Assembly: GCA_937864385.1 (NCBI GenBank)
Contig: CALMJN010000429.1
Location: 1-7,182 of the forward strand
From: an uncultured Methanosarcinales archaeon
GTDB lineage: Archaea > Halobacteriota > Methanosarcinia > Methanotrichales > Methanotrichaceae
Length of the DNA stretch: 7,182 nucleotides
Reading direction: 5' to 3'
In this document: piece after piece, positions 1 to 5,640 of the stretch
How the letters are laid out: each line of letters starts with the position of its first letter
Position numbering within the stretch: position 1 is the stretch's first letter
Made by a program: the position numbers and the translations under genes
Notes under the pieces: model-generated
The model's input: the letters and a program-made list of their open reading frames with translations, nothing else
The model's database searches: none
Told to the model about the DNA's origin: nothing

Positions 1-4
1 TTCT

Positions 5-11
5 AGGAGGT
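5..11 (+). promoter_or_regulatory. Shine-Dalgarno sequence of the first small gene
   Basis: AGGAGGT lies 7 bases before the ATG at 19 and matches the archaeal 16S rRNA 3' end almost perfectly. It fixes the start of the small gene that follows and is strong support that this short frame is really translated. Confidence 0.85.
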
Positions 12-18
12 TTTAAAG

Positions 19-294
19 ATGGACAAATTTCTGGGTATAGTGAAGGATGGCAGGTTTTCAATTCTGTTGCCCCGCCCTCAATGTTGTACCGTCAGGCTCA
101 CACGCATAATCAAGCCGGCATCCATAGCTGAGGACCTGGTAGTCTCCCATGAGATAAATCTGGCAGAATATGAGGGCAAAGTCATCATGGTAAGCGGTGC
201 TCTACCTGATCACAAGGGATGGCTTTATGAGGCCACTGTTATCGACCAGTCCGGTCCCATATTGACGGAAGTTGTAAAGGAACTGTTCAAATAG
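19..294 (+). CDS. Conserved-looking small hypothetical protein (91 aa)
   Basis: I do not recognise this gene. The 91-residue product has no signal peptide and no membrane segment. It contains adjacent cysteines (Cys22-Cys23) after a Leu-Pro-Arg-Pro turn. Its second half alternates beta-strand-like stretches (EYEGKVIMVSG, then GWLYEATVID), a pattern that resembles a small OB-fold or beta-barrel; this is an impression from the pattern, not a family match. The start is secure because a strong Shine-Dalgarno sequence sits 7 bases upstream. The gene ends with TAG and is followed by 115 bases before the radical SAM gene on the same strand, so the two could be co-transcribed, though a T-rich tract lies between them. 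Nothing in the sequence links it to methanogenesis. Its function is unknown. Confidence 0.75.
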   Translation: MDKFLGIVKDGRFSILLPRPQCCTVRLTRIIKPASIAEDLVVSHEINLAEYEGKVIMVSGALPDHKGWLYEATVIDQSGPILTEVVKELFK

Positions 295-310
295 AGCCTC
301 ATCAATCCAT

Positions 311-329
311 ATTTTTCATCGCATTTTTT
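311..329 (+). terminator. Possible T-rich terminator after the small gene
   Basis: A run of five T (312-316) is followed by a run of six T (324-329) shortly after the stop codon at 294. Archaeal RNA polymerase often terminates at such U-rich tracts without a hairpin, and I see no strong hairpin here. It may separate the small gene from the radical SAM gene. Confidence 0.4.
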
Positions 330-375
330 GCCTGCCAGTACAGCAAGCGGATTTATACCTTGAATGGATATGGTC

Positions 376-383
376 ATTTATAG
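376..383 (+). promoter_or_regulatory. Possible TATA box for the radical SAM gene
   Basis: ATTTATAG (376-383) lies about 30 bases before the ATG at 410. At normal archaeal TATA-to-start spacing this would give a nearly leaderless transcript, which fits the lack of a clear Shine-Dalgarno sequence before the gene. A second candidate, TTTATA at 352-357, would give a leader of roughly 30 bases. Confidence 0.35.
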
Positions 384-409
384 TTTGGCTGGCCGAGCTG
401 GGATTATAA

Positions 410-1699
410 ATGACGATCGATATCGTATCACCGGGAACATACACCTACGGCTCCCTGGTCCTGGGTGGGGTGCTGAGGGATAAAGGACATGACGTAAAGA
501 TCACCAGCAAGTTGCAGTCGCAGGGAGATGTTGTCCTCCTCAGCCTTTTCTCCACCATGCAGCTTCTCGACCCCAAGATCAGAGAGTTTGTGGCGGCTAA
601 AGAGAATGTCTACGTGGGCGGCCCGGTAGGCCTCTGCCCGGAGATGGTCCTGGGGGAACTTGATGCCAGAGCGGTGGTCACCGGCGAAGGGGAGGAAATC
701 GTCGCCGATCTGGTGGAAAAGGGTCCGGAGGGGCTGCCGGGTACGGCCTATCGGGATGACGGGATGGTTGTGAAATCGCCCTGCCTGCCGATATCCTCTC
801 TGGACCATCCCCTTCCATTGATACCGGACGACCTCTGCCAGCAGAACGTGCGTGGCGCCAATGTCTACATCGAGACCCATCGGGGTTGTCTGGGAGGCTG
901 CACCTTCTGCCAGGTGCCCCGCCTTTTCGGGCGGAGCATCAGGAGCCGCAGCATAGATAATATAGTGGAAGAGGTCCGGCAGATGAAGAGGCAGGGCGTC
1001 AGCCGGGTGGCGGTGAGCGGAGGCACCGGATCGCTATTCGGCTACGGCAAGCAGATAAATCGAGAGGCATTCGTGGAGATGCTGCGCGCTCTCTCCGGGA
1101 TTTTAGGCAAGAGGAACCTCTCCGTGCCGGACATGAGGGTGGACCTGGTGGATGAGGCTGTTCTCGAAGCGGTGCGGGATTACACCATCGGCTGGGTGTT
1201 CTTTGGCCTGGAGAGCGGAAGCAATGCCATGCTCAAAGCCATGAAAAAGGGGGTCACCAGGGAAGACAATCTCAGGGCCGTAGAGCTGGCCAGGAGGGTG
1301 GGGGTCAAGGTGGGAGGAAGCTTCATCGTAGGATATCCCGGCGAGAGCAGAGAGGACTATATGGAGAGCATGAGCTTCCTGGAGCAGGCCATGCTGGACG
1401 ATGTCTTCGTGAGCATAGCCGAGCCCATTCCCGGAACCCCCCTGGCCAGGCTGGCTCTCGATGCTCCGGAAGAGGAGCTGGCTCTCTATCAGGAGCATGA
1501 TGGCGACTACAGGGCTCTGCGGCTCTCGGAGGCGGAGGCAAGATGCTTTGAGATGATGCTCCAGGGCGAGGGCTGCAAGCCGGTTCCCAGAGCCATCACC
1601 AATGATCTTTACAATACCTATCTGGGCGAGGCGAAAGGGCAGGGAAAGGATCTTAAACGGGTCATGCAGCTGCTCCAAAAGTATCGAGAGTATATTTAA
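410..1699 (+). CDS. mgmA: B12-binding radical SAM protein, probable McrA glutamine C-methyltransferase
   Basis: Cobalamin-dependent radical SAM protein of 429 aa. Residues 1-130 form a Rossmann-like B12-binding domain, with the family-like stretches SPGTYTYGSLVLGG (7-20), YVGGPVGLCPEMVLGELDA (68-86) and GEGEE (92-96); I see no DxHxxG motif. The radical SAM barrel follows, with the [4Fe-4S] motif CLGGCTFC (Cys160, Cys164, Cys167), a glycine-rich SGGTGSLFGYG (203-213), FFGLESGS (264-271) and SFIVGYPGES (304-313). An in-frame TAA directly before the ATG (407-409) rules out any longer start. The sequence resembles the methanogen family that includes MJ0865, to which MgmA is assigned; MgmA methylates the alpha-carbon of an active-site glutamine of McrA. 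Position near mcrA, which keeps that glutamine (Gln409), supports this. The domain assignment is seen directly; the substrate is inferred from family memory and neighbourhood. Alternative: another B12 radical SAM methyltransferase. Confidence 0.8.
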   Translation: MTIDIVSPGTYTYGSLVLGGVLRDKGHDVKITSKLQSQGDVVLLSLFSTMQLLDPKIREFVAAKENVYVGGPVGLCPEMVLGELDARAVVTGEGEEIVADLVEKGPEGLPGTAYRDDGMVVKSPCLPISSLDHPLPLIPDDLCQQNVRGANVYIETHRGCLGGCTFCQVPRLFGRSIRSRSIDNIVEEVRQMKRQGVSRVAVSGGTGSLFGYGKQINREAFVEMLRALSGILGKRNLSVPDMRVDLVDEAVLEAVRDYTIGWVFFGLESGSNAMLKAMKKGVTREDNLRAVELARRVGVKVGGSFIVGYPGESREDYMESMSFLEQAMLDDVFVSIAEPIPGTPLARLALDAPEEELALYQEHDGDYRALRLSEAEARCFEMMLQGEGCKPVPRAITNDLYNTYLGEAKGQGKDLKRVMQLLQKYREYI

Positions 1700-1731
1700 T
1701 TTTAAAAATTAAAAGCGTCCGGCTCTGCCGG
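1695..1731. terminator. Probable bidirectional terminator between convergent genes
   Basis: Two structures lie between the stop codons of the radical SAM gene and the peroxiredoxin gene. A perfect AT-only inverted repeat, TTTAATTTT-A-AAAATTAAA, spans 1695-1713 and includes the radical SAM stop codon. A GC hairpin, CCGGC-TCT-GCCGG, spans 1719-1731. Read on the minus strand, the GC hairpin is followed within a few bases by TTTTAATTTTT, the classic form of an intrinsic terminator for the peroxiredoxin transcript. On the plus strand the T-run precedes the hairpin, so termination of the radical SAM gene would rely on the T-tract. Confidence 0.6.
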
Positions 1732-1754
1732 GCTGGTATGACGATCAGGGGCAG

Positions 1755-2486
1755 CTATTTGCCCAGCTTCTTATGGCAGAACCACCAGTCCTCGCAGACC
1801 ATCTCTCCACCCGTCTTTCTGGTGGCGGCAGTCTTCTCGTCAGCCGGTGGCGGGATGATGACCTCATCGCCCAGCAGCTCATTGTTGGGCCAGTTGGCGG
1901 GCATGGCCACCCTGAACTTGTCCGCTGTCTGCATGGCTTTCAGGGCCCTGAGGATCTCATCCATATTGCGGCCGATCTCCTGGGGATAGAAGAGGATGAT
2001 CCTTATTGTGCCCTCGGCATCGATGATGAAGACCGCTCTCACCGTATTGGTGCCCTTGCCGGGATGAAGCATTCCCAGGCGGGAGGCGACCCGTCCCGAG
2101 TCATCGGCGATGATGGGGAAATTTATCTGCACCCCCAGCTTCTCCTTGATCCATTCCGTCCATTTCATGTGGGAGAAGACCTGATCGATGGACAGGCCGA
2201 TCAGCTCACAGTTCAGCTTCTCAAACTCCCCTCTCTTCTTTTCAAAGGAGACGAACTCGGTGGTGCAGACGGGAGTGAAATCGCCGGGATGAGAGAATAG
2301 AACAACCCATTTGCCGGCATAGGCATCGGGCAGCTTCAGCATCCCGTGGGTGGTCTTGACCTCCATGGGGGGAAACTTATCTCCGATGAGAGGAAAGCTG
2401 CCCTGTCTTTCTCCGTGCATCTGCATCATCTTCATAAAGCCCATTCCTGCCGGTCCGGCTCCACTTGGCTCTTGCATGCAACACAT
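1755..2486 (-). CDS. Peroxiredoxin, archaeal Prx6/thioredoxin peroxidase type
   Basis: Thiol peroxidase that reduces hydrogen peroxide and organic hydroperoxides; 243 aa, cytoplasmic. With numbering from the ATG at 2486, the catalytic motif is TPVCTTEF with Thr71 and peroxidatic Cys74, and the conserved activating arginine is Arg150. Near the C-terminus lie Cys231 and Cys237. The distances Cys74-Arg150 (76) and Cys74-Cys237 (163) and the Cys-x5-Cys pair equal those I recall for the archaeal thioredoxin peroxidase of Aeropyrum pernix, which points to the same long, ring-forming subgroup. A GTG at 2495 would add three residues, but it lies inside the GGTGA ribosome binding site, so the ATG is preferred. 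Residues 1-27 are an unusual Met-rich extension with Cys2-Cys3. The gene follows mcrA on the same strand but has its own promoter candidate and sits behind a terminator, so it is probably transcribed separately. Confidence 0.95.
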   Translation of the reverse strand: MCCMQEPSGAGPAGMGFMKMMQMHGERQGSFPLIGDKFPPMEVKTTHGMLKLPDAYAGKWVVLFSHPGDFTPVCTTEFVSFEKKRGEFEKLNCELIGLSIDQVFSHMKWTEWIKEKLGVQINFPIIADDSGRVASRLGMLHPGKGTNTVRAVFIIDAEGTIRIILFYPQEIGRNMDEILRALKAMQTADKFRVAMPANWPNNELLGDEVIIPPPADEKTAATRKTGGEMVCEDWWFCHKKLGK

Positions 2487-2491
2487 AATTT

Positions 2492-2496
2492 TCACC
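2492..2496 (-). promoter_or_regulatory. Shine-Dalgarno sequence deciding the peroxiredoxin start
   Basis: GGTGA on the minus strand is 5 bases before the ATG at 2486 and matches the archaeal anti-Shine-Dalgarno sequence. The in-frame GTG at 2495 is part of this site, so it is unlikely to be the start codon. Confidence 0.6.
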
Positions 2497-2518
2497 GCTC
2501 TTAATTTGGTTTTGATGA

Positions 2519-2526
2519 TTATTAAA
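2519..2526 (-). promoter_or_regulatory. Candidate TATA box of the peroxiredoxin gene
   Basis: TTTAATAA on the minus strand is about 35 bases before the ATG at 2486. This would place the transcription start near 2497 and leave a short leader just long enough for the GGTGA ribosome binding site. Confidence 0.4.
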
Positions 2527-2535
2527 GGCTCCTCT

Positions 2536-2562
2536 TATTCTGGGGTAGATATTCTCAGAATA
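2536..2562. promoter_or_regulatory. Palindromic candidate operator upstream of the peroxiredoxin gene
   Basis: A perfect 13-base dyad, TATTCT-C-AGAATA, spans 2550-2562. A further copy of the half-site TATTCT lies at 2536-2541, 14 bases away start to start. Both lie just upstream of the TATA candidate at 2519-2526, where an archaeal activator would bind. The dyad is seen directly; a regulatory role, for example by a redox-responsive regulator, is inferred. Confidence 0.4.
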
Positions 2563-2605
2563 GAGCTTCTCCTGGAAAATAGCAATGCTTTCTAAACTTG
2601 CATTG

Positions 2606-2626
2606 AGGCGCTGATTAGGCGCTGAT
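2606..2626. repeat. Tandem 10-base direct repeat between mcrA and the peroxiredoxin gene
   Basis: AGGCGCTGAT occurs at 2606-2615 and again at 2617-2626, separated by one T, so the copies are 11 bases apart, about one helical turn. They lie just beyond the T-tract of the mcrA terminator and upstream of the peroxiredoxin promoter region. Same-face spacing is compatible with a protein binding site, but a chance duplication is possible. Confidence 0.6.
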
Positions 2627-2629
2627 CAT

Positions 2630-2669
2630 AAAAAAAGGAAAAAGGGTTGTAGGCCTCTCGACCTACACC
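2630..2669 (-). terminator. Intrinsic-type terminator of the mcr operon, overlapping the mcrA stop codon
   Basis: On the minus strand, GGTGTAGGT (2669-2661) can pair with GCCTACAACC (2654-2645) through a six-base loop, with one bulged A and one G-T pair. This hairpin is followed directly by CC, then T5-CC-T7 (2643-2630). The left arm contains the TAG stop codon of mcrA. Hairpin plus U-tract makes this a good end point for the mcr transcript. Confidence 0.7.
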
Positions 2670-4342
2670 GCGGGCATGACCAAGGATCTCTCGCCTGCAG
2701 CGCGGAACTCGCGTGCACCGCCCTTGCCGAAGCAATCGCGGATGTTGGTCCAGTCGAAGACCAGGCCAGGGTTGGCGAAGCAGACCTTGATCAGGGGGTT
2801 GACGGCGAAGGCGTCCATGCGGCCGGCATGTGCGGCGCTGGTGATGCCTGCGTACTCGCCCTGGTGGCCCACGTTCATGGCGTAGTTGGGATAGTTGGCG
2901 CCCCTCAGCTCCAATGGGTTGCCCTCGTCGGACTGGTAGGAGAACACATTGGTTGGACCGCACTGATCCTGCAGGTCGTAGCCGAAGAATCCCAGTCTGC
3001 CCCAGGCTTCCTTGTGCAGGAGCATGGAGAGATACCAGGCGGCCAGGCCGATCTGAGAGTGGCCGGTGGCGATGGCAGAGGTGATACCGGATGCGGCTGC
3101 CAGAACGGCTGCCCTCTGGGACCCGCCGAAGTGATCCTCAAGCAGGGTGGGGAAGGCCTCGTACTGCTCAATGCCGTAAAGTGTGACCTCTGTGGCGCAA
3201 TCCTTGGCCACATCGATGGCCGCGGGTGCCTTGGCGAATCCTCCATACTTGTCGTTGGCATAGTCCACGCCGTAGTAGCAGAAGTCATCCAGGACATCGT
3301 TGGTGTAGGCAGCTGTCGCGTACTGGGTGAATCCAACACCGCCGGACATGTAGCTTCCCAGCCAGATCTGATCGTAGAACATGGAGCCTGCGGCGACCAC
3401 GTTCAGAGATACATATGCTGGATCCTGGGGCTTGACCCTGGAGGTCTGGACCATGTCGGCCATGAAGCCGAAGGAGATACCGCCGGGGTTGTTGGGTCCG
3501 CGGGCCCGCCTGGCTGGCAGCATGTCGGACATCTGCAAGACGGCAGCGTGCTTGGCGGCATAGGCCAGGTCGGCCACAGCAGCCTCACCGGCGCACATGT
3601 TGTAGGCATCGATGAAGGTCATACACAGCTGCATGGCGCTCCATCTGGAGGTGGTGCCGCCGTCGCAGGTCCTGACTACGATGGTCGGGACGTGGATGGC
3701 CTGCCAGGTGGTCTTGCCGATAGCGGCCTTGAGGACCTCGGCCTGCTCCGCCGGGAACATCTTGTTGATGTCGATCTTGTACTGGTCATCGATCTCATCG
3801 GCCAGGGCATCGTCGCCGGAGAAGACACGGACGTTGCAGTCGTCTACCAGGCCGGGGTGGGTCTCCACCATGTGCTCCTGAACCACGGCTGCACCGGGCA
3901 TGGCGTGGTTGAGGATCTCGAGATAGTTGTTGATGGTCTCGGGTGTGACCTCCTTGCCCAGCCTCTTCTGCAGCACCTCATGGGCCATATCCAGGCCGAC
4001 CACGATGGTCCTCCTGATATCATCCCAGAACTGCTGCATGGCGGGATTGTTGACGAAGTGCAGGTCGTCGCCCTCTACCACATACTCAGTGGAGGAGAGC
4101 TTGTAGGGCACGAGCTGCCTCTGTCCCAGGGGAATGCCGCCGGCATGGACATAGGGATTGTAGCCGGTCATGCCGCGCTTGCCTTCCAACTTCTTGGCGT
4201 ACTCCATGAACTCCCGCTTGCGGGCGTTCTGCTCCGGGCCCAGTCTCTTGTACTCTACCTTCTGGCTGGCCAGATCGAAATCCTTTCCGAACTTCTTGTT
4301 CAGAGCCTTAACGAATAGCTTCTTGGTGTGCTTAACTGCCAT
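2663..4342 (-). CDS. mcrA: Methyl-coenzyme M reductase alpha subunit
   Basis: Catalytic subunit of MCR, which forms methane and the CoM-S-S-CoB heterodisulfide; 559 aa, full length. Residues were mapped by the conserved spacing to the Methanothermobacter marburgensis enzyme. Present are the axial F430 ligand Gln155 (in VVQEHM), coenzyme M contact Tyr341 (GFTQY), coenzyme B contacts Lys264, Arg278 and Asn490, and all modification sites: His265 (N-methyl), Arg279 (C5-methyl, in [10 protein letters not shown]), Gln409 (C2-methyl, in FGGSQR), Gly454 (thioglycine), Asp459 (didehydro-Asp) and Cys461 (S-methyl), the last three in GYDLQDQC. Which modifications are made cannot be read from DNA. Start: ATG with GGTGAT 4 bases upstream (4352-4347). 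It is the last gene of the operon, 14 bases after mcrG, and ends at TAG inside a terminator hairpin. The tyrosine at position 444 of the reference enzyme is Phe453 here. Confidence 0.99.
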   Translation of the reverse strand: MAVKHTKKLFVKALNKKFGKDFDLASQKVEYKRLGPEQNARKREFMEYAKKLEGKRGMTGYNPYVHAGGIPLGQRQLVPYKLSSTEYVVEGDDLHFVNNPAMQQFWDDIRRTIVVGLDMAHEVLQKRLGKEVTPETINNYLEILNHAMPGAAVVQEHMVETHPGLVDDCNVRVFSGDDALADEIDDQYKIDINKMFPAEQAEVLKAAIGKTTWQAIHVPTIVVRTCDGGTTSRWSAMQLCMTFIDAYNMCAGEAAVADLAYAAKHAAVLQMSDMLPARRARGPNNPGGISFGFMADMVQTSRVKPQDPAYVSLNVVAAGSMFYDQIWLGSYMSGGVGFTQYATAAYTNDVLDDFCYYGVDYANDKYGGFAKAPAAIDVAKDCATEVTLYGIEQYEAFPTLLEDHFGGSQRAAVLAAASGITSAIATGHSQIGLAAWYLSMLLHKEAWGRLGFFGYDLQDQCGPTNVFSYQSDEGNPLELRGANYPNYAMNVGHQGEYAGITSAAHAGRMDAFAVNPLIKVCFANPGLVFDWTNIRDCFGKGGAREFRAAGERSLVMPAV

Positions 4343-4356
4343 TTAAATCACCCCTC

Positions 4357-5124
4357 TTACTCCGGCCTGTAGCCCCATTTGGTCCTCAGCTCCCACATAT
4401 GGTGGGTCATCTCCACGGCCTCATCGGGCTTTCGGGCTCCGACAGTTCCGCTCATGGGTACACCATCGAACCGGAAGATGGTGGTTCTCTTCTTGGCCTC
4501 GGCCTCGCTCATGGGCTTGCCCAGGTTGACCTTCTTATCCAGTGGAATGCCTACCTGATCCTTTACGCCAAGGACGTTTCCATCATTACCCAGCTCGGTC
4601 CTGGCCAGCATATCGAACTGCATGCCGTTTTCTTCCAGCCTCAGGGAGTGGCCGTGCACAGTGCAGCCCCTCATGGAACAGAGGGCCACATCGGTCATCT
4701 CGCTGTCATACTGGGTCTTGGTGTACTTTTCAATATCTCTCTCTCTGGCCTCGATGATCTGTCTGCCGGACAGGGTGCCTGGATCGCAGCCCTTGCAGTT
4801 GATGGCTCCCCAATAGGATCTGAAGTAGGGGATGGAGGGTGCGAAGTACATGGAGTCGGTCCACTGGGAGTACCTGACGCGGTCGCCTGCGGCTGCGCCC
4901 GGGGTTGGCTCTACGGCCTGTCTTATGGGGCAGTCGGGCTCGCCCATCTCCTTGAGGGGTGGATGGGTGCTGGAGTAATCGGCTCCGGGTGCCCTGTGGC
5001 CCATGATGGCCACGACATCCGCCTCAGGGATATCCCTGAGCTTCTCGACATTTCCGGACATGTGCTTTCTTCTGTTGATGCCAACAGAGGTGCTTCCGGG
5101 ATAAAACTGTGGTGTGTATGCCAT
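4357..5124 (-). CDS. mcrG: Methyl-coenzyme M reductase gamma subunit
   Basis: Smallest of the three MCR subunits, completing the active-site channel; 255 aa, normal length. Hallmarks include the N-terminal YTPQFYPG (3-10), the AIMGHRAPG stretch (39-47), the Tyr- and Trp-rich segment around 93-105, SGRQIIEARERDIEKYTKT (119-137) and CSMRGCTVHGHSLRLEENG (149-167). Arg121 corresponds to the gamma arginine that contacts the sulfonate of coenzyme M. The ATG follows the mcrD stop by only two bases, and its ribosome binding site (GAGGAGAG, 5138-5131) lies in the end of mcrD, which implies translational coupling. In many methanogens mcrC stands between mcrD and mcrG; here there is no room for it. Confidence 0.98.
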   Translation of the reverse strand: MAYTPQFYPGSTSVGINRRKHMSGNVEKLRDIPEADVVAIMGHRAPGADYSSTHPPLKEMGEPDCPIRQAVEPTPGAAAGDRVRYSQWTDSMYFAPSIPYFRSYWGAINCKGCDPGTLSGRQIIEARERDIEKYTKTQYDSEMTDVALCSMRGCTVHGHSLRLEENGMQFDMLARTELGNDGNVLGVKDQVGIPLDKKVNLGKPMSEAEAKKRTTIFRFDGVPMSGTVGARKPDEAVEMTHHMWELRTKWGYRPE

Positions 5125-5126
5125 AT

Positions 5127-5630
5127 TTATCTCTCCTCATCTTCAATAGTCACTTTTTCTTCAGACAATATGGCCAGCTTATCCTTTCTGGCCTTGGGAT
5201 CGATCAGTCCCAGGATTCTCTTATCCTCCACATCGCCATATTTGGCGTAGTCCGAGATCGTCGGACGGTTATGGAAGAACTTGCCCTGTTTGATCTGGAA
5301 GGTGAAAGGCAGCGCTCGCTCACACGCCGCTTTCAGGCCGGGCAGATATTTTTCGCTTTCCAGCTCCAGCCTGACCCTTCCCAGCTTGACGCCCAGCTCA
5401 AATGCCTGCCCTGCCACCTCAATGATGAGATCTCTGTTCTCCTCAATGGGGGTCCCTTTGGCGGGACCATAGGGCACGGATCTGGGAAGGTTGGGGCCCT
5501 GGATCATTATCCTGGTTATTCCCCCATTCTCATAGATCGCGTTCAGGAGCTTTTGAGCCGTGGCAGGCATGAGATATCTCTGTGGGAGTATCTCGACCTG
5601 TATCGATTCCGTGTCTGATGCAGTGACCAT
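5127..5630 (-). CDS. mcrD: MCR operon protein McrD
   Basis: Accessory protein of the MCR operon, 167 aa, thought to act in assembly of the enzyme or in handling of the F430-containing apo-form rather than being a subunit. Family features are the N-terminal EILPQRYLMPATAQKLLNAI segment (about 13-32), the GGITRIMIQGPNLP and VPYGPAKGTP motifs that follow, and the later GVKLGRVRLELE strand. The open frame reaches back to an ATG at 5705 inside mcrB, but the extra 25 residues (Arg/Ser-rich) do not look like McrD. The ATG at 5630 comes 10 bases after the mcrB stop and has a weak purine-rich site (AGGCGG) just before it. A gap of 2 bases to mcrG indicates coupled translation. Confidence 0.96.
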   Translation of the reverse strand: MVTASDTESIQVEILPQRYLMPATAQKLLNAIYENGGITRIMIQGPNLPRSVPYGPAKGTPIEENRDLIIEVAGQAFELGVKLGRVRLELESEKYLPGLKAACERALPFTFQIKQGKFFHNRPTISDYAKYGDVEDKRILGLIDPKARKDKLAILSEEKVTIEDEER

Positions 5631-5640
5631 TTTTCCGCCT

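Noticed and set aside
410..1699. Radical SAM protein as Mmp10 (McrA arginine methyltransferase)
   Set aside because: Mmp10 has a characteristic N-terminal cysteine-rich motif with the radical SAM domain first. This protein has an N-terminal B12-type domain and CLGGCTFC in the middle.
2487..2495. GTG at 2495 as the peroxiredoxin start
   Set aside because: The GTG is part of the GGTGA ribosome binding site for the ATG at 2486, and no comparable site is present upstream of it.
2663..2665. TAG at the end of mcrA read as pyrrolysine
   Set aside because: McrA already has its full family length and normal C-terminus at this codon. Read-through would add only a short unrelated tail.
2828..4318. A 496-codon open frame on the plus strand opposite mcrA
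   Set aside because: It is a shadow of mcrA, produced by the codon bias of a GC-rich gene. The mcrA frame has a clear family match and its own ribosome binding site.
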